NCBI GenBank assembly: GCA_028023455.1
Contig: JAQFVV010000152.1
Span: 624,001-688,000 of the forward strand
Direction: 5' to 3'
Source: Epiperipatus broadwayi
Taxonomy: Eukaryota; Onychophora; Udeonychophora; Euonychophora; Peripatidae
Length of the DNA: 64,000 bases
Numbering within the stretch: the stretch's first letter is position 1; every line of letters starts with the position of its first letter. The notes below the pieces were generated by a model. The model made no database searches. It was not told the DNA's origin and saw only the letters and a program-made list of their open reading frames with translations. Below, piece by piece: positions 33,180 to 45,436 of this stretch. The position numbers and the translations under genes are program-made.

Positions 33180-34200
33180 GTAGTTATATCATCACTATCT
33201 CAGTATAAAATGAGGTTGCCTTGACAACAGTTTGAAATTGTTGATTGTTATTGATATTGGGATAATTTAAATGTTGACTGGTGTTTAATGATTATTTACA
33301 AACCCATTTAGCCTTGAGCATTATTACACTTATTATTTAATAGTGATATTAACAATTAAGCCAATGCACATGTGCTTTAAAGATAAATTATAAATGAATA
33401 TTCTCACTTTTCCAGACACAAGATATAGTCTTTTTGAAAAGATGGAATGAATCCACCCATCCTTTTGACTCAAACATTTATGTATGGGCAAATCTTAAGC
33501 GTCTGGAAGAAGTGAGAGTTTTCATTTATAATTTATCTTTAAAGCGCATGTGCACTGACTTAATCACTAATATCACTATTACAGTATAAAAACATAGAGC
33601 TATATGAAATAATATCTTATTATATATGTTTAATTTCAACTAAAGAATGACATGTCATAAATTGTAAAGATTTCGCAAGCATCATTCGTTCAAAGATTTG
33701 CCCATACATAAATGTTGGGGTTGAAAGGATGGGTCGATTCATTCCATTCTTTCTAAAATACTATATCTTGTGTCAAGAAAAGTGAGCGCATTCATTTATA
33801 ATTTATCTTTAAAGCGCATGTGCATTGGCTTAATCACTAATATCACTATTACAGTATAAAAAACATAGTGCTATATAAAATAATATCTCACTTATTATTT
33901 AAGTAATACTTTTGGTACAATTTGAAAATTATAATTGCAATTTGTAAGGTTATTTATTGACTACTTATTAATCTACGTTCAGAACAGATTATATTTACCT
34001 GTTTAAGGAGAGTTATTTAAACGTCTTTGTATCAATAATTTAAATCTCTGTGGGCAATCTTTAGTGTCTATATAAATATATTGGACCATAAATAAAGATG
34101 GGGTTCCACTTTCATTGTTAAAAGGATGTTGTCTTGACAACAGTTTGAAACTATTGATTGTTATTGATATTGAGATTATCTAAGTGTTAACTATTGTTTA
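33180..34200 (+). repeat. Repeat Y1 (tandem, interrupted by an inverted-repeat MITE)
   Basis: Two direct partial units: GGTTGCCTTGACAACAGTTT at about 33212 and TTGTCTTGACAACAGTTTGA at about 34128. Other copies are at 39606-39845 (plus) and 44625-45235 (minus, dimeric). Recurring blocks include ATATATTGGACCATAAATAA and GATTGTTATTGATATTG. Confidence 0.7.
33345..33885. repeat. Inverted-repeat MITE-like insertion in Y1
   Basis: Terminal arms TAGTGATATTA...AAGCCAATGCACATG and CATGTGCATTGGCTTAATCA with TAATATCACTATTA. A second internal pair (33470-33495 against 33695-33720, CATTTATGTATGGGCAAATC) indicates two partly overlapping inverted copies. No coding content. Confidence 0.65.
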
Positions 34201-34213
34201 ATGATATATATAT

Positions 34214-35945
34214 TGAACCAACCGCCTCTCAACTCCAACTAAACTTACCAATTAAATACGGGAAACAACAACTATCGACAAAAAATATCAATTAATATTT
34301 TATTATACTTTGTCCTCCTAAACTTCCCTCCCAGAAAGTGGTTGGTTTTCAGGTAAAGTGTCAACTATCATCAGTAGCGAACTACCAATAACACCCAACA
34401 CTCGACTACCAAATAAACACTGACCAAATAAACACTTTATTTTATTTTTAAAAGAAGAAAGAAAATCCCTTAGGTGCCAGCTAATTATGTTAGAATTAGC
34501 ATGTCTATCTGATCAGCATAATTTGGTACCTGAAATTACCCGCTAGCTCAATCGGTTTCCAACCAATAGACAAACAAAAGGTATCTTAAATGCCCCCTCG
34601 AAGCTACTACTACTTTAAAAAAAAACTAAAATAATTTCCCGAACCATTCAAAATAATACTTCAATTTTTTAAAACCATAATACTCATATTATACTGAATG
34701 CGGAAACATTTATATCTTTAACTTAGCGAATCTTTTATGAAATACTATTATCAATAATTAGATTTTTTCCCTCCTACTTTTATTAAGAAAAATAAATATT
34801 TATATTTACCCGCATGTCTCAAAATAAACAAAAATATTTTAAGGAAAATAATTTAAGTATTTTTTTTTATTTAAAATAAATTAATCGTTTTATCCTATAA
34901 TGAAACACACACGCTTCTTTTTTAAAGATTAATTAAAATAGAGCATTTTAATATATTACTTTAGCAAATAAAGTATACACGTTACATTATATTTTATTTC
35001 ATTTTTTTTTTTTAAAAAATATCACACATACATGCATGCAATTGTTTTAAAATATTATTTGGTAATAGAAGCTGATTTTACTTATTTTATTATTACAAAA
35101 TATTATCTTTTGAAGTTTAAAGTTTTATTTTTAAGATTAATTCATAAAGTTCAAAGTTCTTTTAATAAAGTCTGTTTTTTATTTTAAGAAGAAATCGGGA
35201 ATGTAAGATATCAAAGTCAATAATTACCTAGGATTTTTTTAATACGATGGAAACAGTATAATGGAATTATTTTTAACTCATTTACGTCTGGTAAACGATT
35301 CCTCCGTAGATCCTGTGACATAGTATGATTTTTGTGGCTGGTTTGACGTACACACACTCCGTTGTTTGCTTAGTCTATATAAACACGATCACTTTCCGAA
35401 CTAATTGCAGATCTTAGATGCATAGAGCGGCTTTGGTCGACTGCACACCACGTTGGTTTTAACAGTGCAACATTTTTTGGAGATATTACTTCAAAAAAAT
35501 ATTTTATTAAAATGAGAAAGTCAGACCCAGAATGATCAAAAGTTGGGATATTTATACTGTTTTAAACAATGGAAAACTTTATTAGCAGCAGCGTCCCTGG
35601 TCTTGTGAAATAAATCAGCTTTTGCTTCTATTTTTTATTAAAAATTACACACACATATATATATTTAATTATTTTATTATAAGATAAAACGAAATCTTTT
35701 TATTTATTTATTATAAATTCATTTAAAGAATATTAAATCATTTTTTTATTACAAGACTTTTTTCCTCTTTTAAGCAAAAAAAAAATCATTATTTTAAACA
35801 AGCGTTTACAGTTTATTTTATTTAATAACAAATTCCCCCTCCCCCCTGCTCTTTAGTTTTTACATTTTAGTCTCTCAATTTTAAATTTTTATATTTTAAA
35901 ACATGGAACTCATAAAATTGTTAAATATCAATGTACCTCAGTACA
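34214..35945. mobile_element. Possible solo LTR
   Basis: A block of different composition inserted in repeat Y1-like TA flanks. It starts near TGAACCAACCGCC, ends CAGTACA, and contains a CCCCCTCCCCCC stretch like that of the LTRs at 14669-20075. The target duplication is not clear and there is no partner copy in the window, so the assignment is weak. Confidence 0.3.
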
Positions 35946-36599
35946 ATTTATATATATGCAATAAAAATTATAATGAATCTAATGACAATATATTATAAAA
36001 AGTATTATAAACTACAGAATTATTTTCACAAGAATTACTTGATGATAAGTTATGATGTTAAACACGTTTATTACATTTTATGTTGATTTACAAATAAATA
36101 TACTACTTTAAACAAGCTAAAAGTTAATGAAAAAAAATGGATTTCTATTCCACATATTTCAAATTTTAAAGTTAAATTTTTTAAAAAAATGTATGTAAGC
36201 ATTTATTTAATGTTTTATTTTATGTTCTAAATAATGTAATAGATTGGTGAATAGGGATTCACTGTTTAAAGTATGCTAAATTTGAAAATTAGTTTTAAAA
36301 TGTAAAAAACTGGTTTAATGCAAAAATTACTTTTAAAAATGAAATTTTATTTTGTAATGTACTTTATAACCTTTAGTTTTCAGAAGTATATAAACACATA
36401 AAAAATTTATAAGAGGATGATTGTGGTTCAAATATATCAATATTAATATAAAACCATTTATGACTTTATTTCGAATGAAGAATTTTTATTTCTATATTTT
36501 ATCAAGTAACAGCAGTATAGTTCAAAAAGAATTGTACATCTGTTGTTAGATTTGATTGGTTTGTGTTAATATTTTAAAGTGTTTCACAATACTTTTATA
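35946..36599. other. No gene recognised
   Basis: AT-rich sequence between the possible solo LTR and the hAT remnant. Confidence 0.4.
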
Positions 36600-37643
36600 T
36601 AAAAAGAGTGTGTTGAATTTACTTTAAATGATCTCAATGCTTCTCATATGAAGAATGAGACTAAACCACTAAACATCACATAATCACCATTTCTTATGCT
36701 TGCTCTGAAAACAGGCAAAACTATCCATACAGTAGTGCCAATAAGATCTAGGTGCACTGTTCTCAACTCCAAAGCTCCTTACTGAATGAAAGCCAAAAGT
36801 TTAGAAACTAGTCTGGGGATATTGTATGAGTAGGCACTAGATAGGGATTTTATGCACAAGCCTTTTGGCATCCCATTGATTATTCTGACTTGCACTGAGT
36901 GGCACCACTGTATGGAGAGTTTTGCCTATTTTAAGAATGAGACTAATTATGCTCAAATTATAGAGCTTTATAATGTTATAAAACCAGTATGACTTGTAGC
37001 AGAATCTTTAGGATGTAAAGAAACCAATTTCTTAAAGAATGAAGACATTTTTGAATTTCTATTGAATGAATTAAAACCTTTAAAAAACTGAAATTAGTTT
37101 CAAACTAATAAATGCATTAGGCATTAAAATTAATGAATGGTATCAAGTTGATAACATTACTTCTTTATTTTCAGAATCTCCAACATTTATCAAAAAAAGA
37201 AGCAATACCTTTTCTTTATTGACAAAATCTGAAATTATAAAATTGTCAGAAAAGTTTTTAATGAGAATATATCTAAAATCAAATTTATGTACCAAAACGA
37301 ATTCTGATCCCAAAACTGAAAACAAAGAAATTAAAAATGATATTACCTTAAAAAAAGCAATAAAAATTTTTTTTCAACATTTTACTGAGGAACCAAAAAA
37401 AAAAAATTCTAAAATATTGAAAGCATAGTTTGCAATTTATGATGCAACAACTAAAAGGAAAAATAATTTAGATTTATTATTTGAAGATTTAAGAAGGATA
37501 AAGCCAAGCTCAATAGATAATGAACATATTTTTTAATATCTGACAACTTAGTAACTAAAACTAGAACAAGATTAAGTCATCGATCTGTAGATTCATTATT
37601 TCTTTTAAAGACATATTTTCTTAAGAAAGTAACTAAAATGTAA
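36600..37643 (+). pseudogene. hAT-type transposase C-terminal remnant
   Basis: Skipping the X2 insertion, the frame reads EFTLNDLNASHMKNETNYAQ, then LVAESLGCKETNFLKNEDIF. After a shift it continues through 37219-37428 to KRKNNLDLLFEDLRRIKPSS, LVTKTRTRLSHRSVDSLFLL and KTYFLKK, the hAT dimerisation (C-terminal) region of cut-and-paste transposases. Several stops and frameshifts are present, and the DDE catalytic part is not recognisable upstream. Dead copy. The X2 insertion is younger, because it splits the frame. Confidence 0.65.
36664..36932 (+). mobile_element. Foldback element X, copy 2, with 13 bp target duplication
   Basis: 269 bp between AAGAATGAGACTA at 36651-36663 and the identical 13-mer at 36933-36945. 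Starts AACCACTAAACATCACA. The internal hammerhead-like core reads CTGAATGA (one base inserted) ... GAAACTAGTC. Removal restores the hAT reading frame across the site (SHMKNETNYAQ). A duplication of this length points to target-primed retrotransposition rather than DNA transposition. Confidence 0.85.
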
Positions 37644-37649
37644 TAATTT

Positions 37650-39035
37650 ATATAATTTTTTTAGTAAGTCTATGTTTTTTCTTATTCTTATTTATTTAAA
37701 ATAATTTTTTGTTATTTTAATTGTTCATTATTATTTTTATCTATTTCATTTCTATTATTTGAATTGTTAATTAAATGTTATTTTTTAATTTTTAATGTCA
37801 AAATGTTAACATTAAGTGAACACTTAAACAAGGCTAACAGATAACATGTGACTAAAATTTTTGTAATTTTTTTTAACATTGTTTTTTACATGATGATTTT
37901 TTTAACATTCCTTTTTTACCATATCATTCTTGGAAATATGATTAGAATTTGGAATATTTCATTGACAGAACAAGATGCCATGAAATATTTTCAAAATTAT
38001 AGGATAGTGCCCACCTAAAAAGGATGTAATAATGACGATGAAATTATACTTTACGTGAAAATGAAGAAGCAATGTTGCACATATTCTAAGTTTCTATCTG
38101 ATCAGAAAAGAACATGGTTATAAGGCTCCAAAACATCATTTGTGACAGCACTGATGGAGTGAAACATTTTAAAAAATGTTAATTGCAACCCTTTAGATTT
38201 TTTGTGTTTTAGTGAAATATTTTCAAAATTACAGGATAATGCATACCTGAAGAGTGATGTCTGTCTGCCTGTTTGTTATAGTCTACTAAATTGTTTTTTT
38301 TTTAAAAAAAAATTATACTGTATTTACATTAAAAAATTTTGAATTATAACCCTTTGGACTACTATGTTTCTTTATTATTTTAAGAAATGAAAAAAAAAAA
38401 CATAATTATTGAATACAATAATTTAGAGTCAGCCATATTGTTTATACCATGTGTTGTAAGCCCCTGAAAATAGATTATTTTAAAAAAATGGATGGCAAGT
38501 TTTCTGTAGGCAAACTATGCAGCATCCCTTTTTTTTTTTTATAAATATTTGAAAACTGGTTTTAACTGATTTTTGAATAAACAAGAATTCAAAAATCACT
38601 TTTGCAAAAATAAGTTTTTGTATAAACCCTAGGTGAATAATTCTAAAAATGAAAAAAAAGTGAGTTATCAAATTTTATATGTGGATGCATAACCTCCTAC
38701 ATAAGTCAATCAATATGTAGTCTGGAGGAAAAAGTTAAAATGCACATATTATATAAGCGTACATAAAATAAAAGTATTAACAATTTAGTAACAGCTTGTG
38801 CTTTCTTTTCATCATAAAAAACATGCAGCTTATGTTTAATTTTGATTTTAAAGTTCAGAAATCATGGGATCTGACTTGAATGATGTTTGCTTCTGCTACA
38901 GTTGAACTGAAATTGCAGTTGAAAATGGTTAAATGATTTATTGAATGTACTTCTGTAGATTATAATACTTTTTATAATATATTATTACCATTATATTTAT
39001 TATTTTATTATCTCTTTTTATTACATAATGGATAT
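37650..39035. other. No gene recognised
   Basis: AT-rich. A short phrase, TATTTTCAAAATTAYAGGATA, recurs at about 37987 and 38218, suggesting an old local duplication. Confidence 0.35.
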
Positions 39036-39039
39036 TTTA

Positions 39040-39605
39040 TTATATATATGATAAACAAAACAAGTTATAAATTTAGTAACTTGCTTTTAGCTTGCATTTT
39101 ATGATCACTAGATGGAGCTTTACCAATAGCTTCTAACAAGCTTTTGTTTACATAAATGCCGAGAGAGATAAAATTCAATATCTCTTGTTGTCTCCACCTC
39201 CAGACCAGCTGGTTTTGTTTATCATAAATTTACCCTTGAAGGTTTTTGCAATGATATATGTTGCAGAGGCTTTTACTATATGGTGAAACTGAACTGATTT
39301 TAGACCAATATAGCTATCTAGTTTGCTAAGCTGGATTTGAAGACATTATGTGTCTGATAAATTTCATGCTTTCAAACTGATAGAAATGTGTTTGATAAAT
39401 GCTGATTTTAGAGTTAGAATTTAGATCTAGTTTTTAGCCTCCTTACTCTTCACTGATGTGAGCCAACTAGCTCGGAACCAGCTGGTCTGGAGGTGGAGAC
39501 AACAAAAAAGATATTGAATTCTATCTCTCTTGGCATTTATGTAAACAAAAGCTTATTAGGTGCTATTGGTAAAGCTCCATCTAGTGATCATATATATATA
39601 TAGTT
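39040..39605. mobile_element. Inverted-repeat element P4 with one hammerhead-like motif
   Basis: Outer arms mirror each other: GATCACTAGATGGAGCTTTA against TAAAGCTCCATCTAGTGATC, and AAGCTTTTGTTTACATAAAT against ATTTATGTAAACAAAAGCTT. The arms enclose a roughly 230 bp unique middle. The left arm keeps only the end of the ribozyme (CCAGACCAGCTGG). The right arm keeps a whole motif. Same layout as P3, with a larger centre. Confidence 0.75.
39447..39493 (+). ncRNA. Hammerhead-ribozyme-like motif (P4, two core changes)
   Basis: Stem I UCUUCA/UGGAGG, CUGAUGU at 39453-39459 (A9 to U), perfect four-pair stem II GAGC/GCUC with loop CAACUA, GGA (A13 to G), stem III ACC/GGU with loop AGCU, and GUC at 39485-39487. 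All helices are intact, but the core substitutions should abolish or greatly reduce activity. Confidence 0.7.
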
Positions 39606-39845
39606 TGTAGAGTTTAACTGACTATTTATTAGTCTGCATTCGGAGCAGGTTTAAACTTCTTTGTATCAATAATTTCAACTCTGTGGTCAAGTTACAATCT
39701 TTAGGGTTTATGTAAATATATTGGACCATAAATAAAGGTGGAATTTCACTTTTATTGTTAAAATGAAGTTGCCTTAAAAATAGATTGATATTATTGATTG
39801 TTATTAATATGGGATTATCTAAGTATTGACTTATTTTAATGATTG
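39606..39845 (+). repeat. Repeat Y2
   Basis: Matches Y1 at 33955-34200: TTAACTGACTATTTATTAGT, ATATATTGGACCATAAATAA and TGATATTATTGATTGTTATT or close variants. Confidence 0.75.
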
Positions 39846-41689
39846 TATATATATATTGTATGGGTATGAGTGGGATGGCTAGCCGATCATGGTCGTATAT
39901 TCAAATTGAGGCATATATTGATCATATGAAGATAATCAGATGGATTCAGAAAAAAGACATCCCATAACCAGTCAAATGGATGTAAGAAAATTGATAGATT
40001 TACTGCCCCATGTAGAGACTTCTATTATATCAAGTCAGATTTGATATTTCATAAAATGCAATATGTTGAAATATTAAAATAAAAAGATTTATATATGTGT
40101 GTTGACTTTATCTCTCAATCATACCAATACAGGCTTCAACAGGGAAAAGATCTAATATTAATTGAATGAAATAGATATAAATTTATATTAAATTACTTGC
40201 CAGTTAAAGTTCACCTATCCCTGTCTTCCATGGCTATAACTTATGATTATTATTCTTATGAATTAAAATAAGTGCAGCCCACAACTTCTAGTTAACAAAA
40301 CAATGGTGGCAGTTTATTTACATTGTGTAAATAATGAACAAATAATAGTAACATATGTCATGGAAAATCAAACCTGTGGTGATCATGTGGGTGTTTAAAC
40401 GATGTATGATGCAAGATAAAATATACATTGCACAATTAAAAGAAAATATATGTTTGAATTAATTCTTTTTTTCAAATTTAATTGGTAAAGAGAGTTTAGC
40501 TTATTATGGCTTGTTGTTAAAAATATCTAACTCAAATAAGTTACTCTAATAAAATCTATTCAATGATTATTCATAGTCTCAATCCACTATAGCAGCGGTT
40601 CCGACCTTTTTGGAATAAAATACCGATGAATTTTAGGCAAGAAGATAGAATATCGTAGTTAAAAAATTTTCACATTTGTATATGATGGAATGTAATAAAA
40701 TTCAGTACAGACTATGTATTTGTTTTTTTTTATTTTATTTAGGTATCATAGCATTTTACAACAAATATAACGGAAACGGTTATTCGTACGGTTGATTAAT
40801 TATTTGTACTTTCAACTATATTTATTTCGATTATTTTATTCTATATTATACTTATTTATTATATTTTAATTCTTTTCATAACTTATATTTTCTATCCATT
40901 TATTGTTTACAACTTAGATTCTTTATTATCTTATTTATAATTTTTAACCAACGCCGTTATAATACAAGCAGAGAGCTAATACAGATAAACTTAATTTCAT
41001 ATCTATACCCTTGGATCGAACCCCAAGGCAATACGTACATATTATTTGGCATTATTTTTCGACCAAGATACCTCGGCTGCTGAACAAAGCAAACTATTTC
41101 AAAGAAACTAACGAATGTCCAGCGCTTGCTATTTATTTTTAGAATTGGGATTTCGCACGAACAAGCAGCACATGAATATCTTAAACAAATCAGTATGCCC
41201 CTTTAATCACTAATTACAGTTTCTCCCCTGTCATAGCTTGGTGATAGGAGAATAAAGCAAGGATACAAAATTTAATGAAAATATGTTTAATAATAATATT
41301 AATATATAAAAATTACATTATAATAATAATAATAAACACACACTTATAAAATACATGGCTATAGTAAACATATGAAAATAGATCATATATTAAAGTTCTT
41401 AAAGTCCTGTTGATAGAGTTCTATTTTATCAAATCATTAATTTTATATTTAGTTATGAATAGTAGACAAATGGAAATACATGCATGCTTTTATCTAGGCT
41501 TTGTTGTAATTGTCCCATGGGTATTTCTTCTGAGCGCTCTTGATTAACTTCCTCAGTTTGTGGGGTTATTTCTCATTCCAGTTTGCTTGTTGATTCTTTA
41601 GATTGAGTTTCAGTTGACAGTTACAGAAGCGGCGGTCCCTCTAGTATGTCAGGCAAAGATCTTACATTGTGAGTCAGCAGCGGTAAGAC

Positions 41690-41735
41690 GGATTGAATGC
41701 GAACCCACGTCCCTTTAACACCACTAGCCATGCAC
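41690..41735 (-). repeat. tRNA-like fragment
   Basis: Minus strand: CATGGCTAGTGGTGTTAAAG (A-box-like) followed closely by GTGGGTTCGCATTC (B-box-like). The anticodon arm is missing. SINE relic inside the hAT element. Confidence 0.4.
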
Positions 41736-42521
41736 TTCTTTCATTTTCTTTTAGCTGTTGCTTCTTCAAAGTCTCTACTAACAATGCCAGATAAAATTGT
41801 AATTTTCTTAATCTCTTTCTTTTGTTCATTGTTTTTTAAAAATTTTTAATTAAGACTTAGATTTCCAACCAATTCTTATCATTATGTTGCTTTATTTAAT
41901 TAGTGGCTGGAATGTAAGTCCCAATTAATTTAACAGATCAGGCAAAGATCTTCCGTTGTTAACATTTTCTTTGTCCGTGGAATTTAATTTGTCCAACAGA
42001 CTTTCACACCTACGGCCATATTGTTTTCTTTTTATATATCACATATTACATTTTATTTAAAGTTTACAATTCATTTTTTTTTTTTTTTTCACATTTGTGT
42101 TTTACATTTTATTTTAATTTGTTATTATATAGTTTTTAATGAGAGAGAAGAAACGCATTTCTTTATGCATCCCTTCCCCTCTTCCACAATAAACAAAAAT
42201 AACTTTCTAGCATTTGACTTACAAGAGAGAAAGAGACGCATTTCTTTATGCACCCCCCTCCCCTTCTCTTACTATTACAAATCCACAGTAAATTTTGACA
42301 TTAGAATTTCAATTTTTTTTTCCTTCCTTTTTTAAAAAATTTAATAGCTAATTTATTTCACCTTTATTACTTCTTGTTAGCGAATTTATCTAATGTTATT
42401 AATAAATATATATGTGTGTCGACGACTTTACTGGTCGTCACAATATGTATATGTAAAACATAAAAGATTGCAACACATTTAGTGTAAAAATGTAAAAAAA
42501 TAAAGAAACAAATTTGAACAT

Positions 42522-42623
42522 GTCTTGCATTGATGGTCGAGAGGTCAGCGCGATTGCCTTGCACTTGCTTGCCCGGGTTGCGGGTTCGCGTCCCGGCCGA
42601 TGCTATGCCACTTAAAAAAAAAT
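42522..42623 (+). repeat. tRNA-derived SINE with poly(A) and target duplication
   Basis: GCATTGA ... CCGATGC form an acceptor-like stem. GGTCGAGAGGTCAGCGCG is the A-box region and GCGGGTTCGCGTCCCG a good T-arm/B-box. A short A-rich tail follows. Flanks TTTGAACAT at 42513-42521 and 42624-42632 are the target duplication. The ends and D-arm resemble the element at 30689-30775, so both probably derive from one tRNA-like family. Confidence 0.75.
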
Positions 42624-42740
42624 TTTGAACATATATATATCACAAAATAAAAATTATACAATATAAAAATATAGCAAATGAAAAAATATCCCAAAAGTGT
42701 AATTGGTTAATAATCTTTGAGTAGTAACAAATTATTTGAA

Positions 42741-43076
42741 TTAGTGGGTGGTTTGCACTTGTTTATTTTTAGCAAGATGAGAAATATCTGGCTCAATTTT
42801 ACTCAGCTTAAGATGAAGATGTAATTCAATATTGGGGAATTTTCTATATTTCTTTTTTCTCACAATTAGAACAGAAAATCCACTCTCACACAGGTATGTA
42901 GTACTGAATGGCATTAAAAATTTTAATGCTTGTTGAGAGAATTCCGGAAATTCTACTTGGGTAGACATCCAAAATGAAAACAAGCTGACACTCTGAAATT
43001 TCACTTTCAATCCACCGTCACTAATTTGATCAACAAAAGACTTTCGCAAATAAAACGAAATAGTATTTTTTATCAA
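42741..43076 (-). pseudogene. hAT transposase C-terminal domain (ZBED5/Charlie-like)
   Basis: 111 codons reading KVKFQSVSLFSFWMSTQVEF, then LSQQ-like EFSQQALKFLMPFSTTYLCE, SGFSVLIVRKKKYRKFPNIE and LKLSKIEPDISHLAKNKQVQ. This is the typical C-terminus of hAT transposases, also seen in domesticated ZBED5-type genes. The catalytic RNase H-like domain and BED finger are absent: only about 260 bp separate this piece from the element end. It is an internally deleted copy. It lies in the orientation expected for the enclosing hAT element. Confidence 0.85.
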
Positions 43077-43471
43077 ACATTTACTTTGTTTTACTTTTTA
43101 CTTAAAAAAAAGTTATTGATATAAAAAAATAACCAATTATATTATTGATACTTTTTTTAAAATAAAAATGTTCTAAAAGAATAATTACATGTTAAACGTA
43201 ATGTAGTCAAAATAAGTCATAGATCACATGACCCTATCTCTTAAGCGTTTAAGTTATAAACGTAATATATTTTGTTGTTTTTATTTTACTTATCGTGTAC
43301 CGATAACTTGGCGTTCGCTTACCCCAGGGAACCGCTGAAATATAGCAATTTCCTCTAATTAATTGCTTGCTTTACAGCAATTATTTTTATATACGACAGA
43401 CATGCATTAATTGGTTACTTGAATATATATAAAAGAACATCTTAAAATAAAACTAAACATTCTATGACATT

Positions 43472-43755
43472 AAACCACTAAATATCAAAGTGATCACTAT
43501 TTCTTATGCTTGCTCATAACTGTTATTAAAACAGGCAACTCACTCAGTGCAAGCCAGAGTAATCAATGGATTCCAGAAGTACTCTCAGATCCAAGGCTCC
43601 TCATTGATGAAAGCCACAAGCTAGAAACTAGTCTGGGATATTGGATGAATAGGCACTAATAGGGATTTTATGCTCAATTCTTCTGGCATCCATTGATTAC
43701 TCTGGCCTGCACTAAGTGGCACTATTGTATGGAAAGTTTTGCCTGTTTTAATAAC
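43472..43755 (+). mobile_element. Foldback element X, copy 3
   Basis: Starts AAACCACTAAATATCA and ends TTTTGCCTGTTTTAATAAC. The arms mirror each other (CCAGAGTAATCAATGGATTCC against ATCCATTGATTACTCTGG). Flanks TCTATGACATT and TTTATGACCTT are an imperfect 11 bp target duplication. The large-repeat copy 2 at about 50370 has the empty site. Confidence 0.82.
43591..43644 (+). ncRNA. Hammerhead-ribozyme-like motif (X3)
   Basis: UUGAUGA at 43604-43610 (C3 to U), stem II AGC/GCU with loop CACAA, GAAAC at 43624-43628, two-base loop UA, GUC at 43631-43633. Stem I pairs CUCA with UGGG and, beyond an internal loop, CCAA (43591-43594) with UUGG (43641-43644). The internal loop is where natural hammerheads make their tertiary contacts. 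C3 substitution should block cleavage. Confidence 0.7.
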
Positions 43756-44624
43756 TTTATGACCTTAATAGGACACTCAATATCCAAAGTTTTAAAACAC
43801 TTGGGCTGGCAACAAACCCATGTGCAAATACTAGAATACACCATAACAATGGAGCAATAATATTACAACAGAGATATTTTAGACTTATGTCTTTGGGTTG
43901 TCCATTATGATTTAATCATGAGTACATCTAGATATATTAGCTCATTCCTGATAGATCATTGCATTTCATATTCCTGAATTCAAATCCTACTGATGTGTGA
44001 GCACCTGGAATGTTGGATATTTCTAAAGGATTCATTTAATATCACTGTTATAGTTTTCTTTAATTTTAACCATTATTATATTTGTGTACTGTGATTAATA
44101 ATTCTTATATATGGGATTCAAAACCACAATGCAAAATTAATAAATGTTTTCCTCAACAAGTGAGAAAAAAAATTACTTCTGATAGATGGCCATGGATATA
44201 ATGAATAAATATACAAACCAACATTTTACAATTCCATTAAATGATTCTTTCAGTAATATATTGGTATTATGTTTTGTTATATGTAATAGTATTATTAATT
44301 TAATTTACAAAATATTGGCATTGTATCCAAGGTATGTAAATATGCACTTGCTTTAAATTTTGATGAGTCCTTTATAAATTTTTTTAAAATAGGAACAAAT
44401 CCTTCATAAGTGATGGGAGCCATAATTCAGTTGTTGTTTAACATTAATATTTTGTGGTCTTTAAAGTCAGATGTCAATTTATTTTAATAATCCATGCTAT
44501 GTAACTTTTTAATTAACAATTTCATGAATATCATAGATTGTGCTTTATTTTATAGTAAAATATTGGCTAATAGTATAAATTTACTTTTGGAAACAATAAA
44601 AAAAGCACATATATTTATATATTA

Positions 44625-45235
44625 TTAAAAGCCAGTCAACATTTAGACAATCCCAATATCAATAACAATACAATTTCAAACTGTTGTCAAGGCAATCTCA
44701 TTTTAAAAATAAAGGTGGAATCTGATCTTTATTAATGGTCCAATATATTTATATAGGTACTAAAGATTGCAACTTGACTGTAGAGATTGAAATTATTGAG
44801 GTGAAAGAAGTTTAAATAAACATCTTTAAACAGGTAAATATAACCTATTCTGAATGCAGACTAATAAATAGTCAATTATGCCATTACAAACTGCAATTAT
44901 AATTTTCAAATTGCACCCAAACTATTACTTAAATAATAAGTGTAATAATGTTTAAGGCTAAGTGGGTTTGTAAATAATCTTTAAAAGCCAGTCAACACTT
45001 GCACAATTCCTATATCAACAACAATCAACAATTTCAAACTGTTGTCAAGGCAACCTCTTTTTAACAATAAAGATGGAATTCCTCCTTAATTAAAGGTCCA
45101 ATATATTTATATGGGCACTAAAAATTGCAACTTGACCATAGTGAAATTGAAATTATTAATAATAATAAGTTTAAATAAACCTCTTTAAACAGGTACACAT
45201 AACTTGTTCTGAATATAGACTAATAAATAATCAAA
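44625..45235 (-). repeat. Repeat Y3/Y4, tandem dimer, minus orientation
   Basis: Two direct units each contain AAAGCCAGTCAACA, CAATTTCAAACTGTTGTCAA, GGTCCAATATATTTATAT and AACAGGTA. These are the reverse complement of blocks in Y1 and Y2. Absent from the large-repeat copy 2, so inserted after that duplication. Confidence 0.78.
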
Positions 45236-45436
45236 ACATATAAAACTAAAAAAAAAACTTTTTTCTTTCTTTTTTTTTGACTTAAAGTCTTCTTATGGTT
45301 GTGAGACAACATGTTCAATGTCTGCATTTTCATAGGTTTTGTTGAGTAGTTATTGTTATAATCAATAGTTCTTTAAAAACGTCAATCATACATGTATATT
45401 CACAAAACTTCATACCTATGAAAATACAATATATCA

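Larger units (their letters stand above)
40593..43337 (-). mobile_element. hAT-family DNA transposon remnant, 2.7 kb
   Basis: Ends CAGCGGTTCCGACC and AGGGAACCGCTG are hAT-type terminal inverted repeats. Flanks CACTATAG (40585-40592) and AAATATAG (43338-43345) are a degraded 8 bp target duplication. Copy 2 of the large repeat at about 50165-50180 is the empty site. The interior keeps only the end of the transposase gene (42741-43076) and has received a tRNA-derived SINE. Confidence 0.85.

Noticed and set aside
42522-42623. Functional tRNA gene
   Set aside because: The anticodon arm is misfolded and extra-long, and an A-tail plus target duplication mark it as a retroposed SINE.
42741-43076. 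Domesticated ZBED5-like host gene
   Set aside because: Lies within intact hAT terminal repeats, lacks the N-terminal domains and sits in an insertion absent from the paralogous copy.
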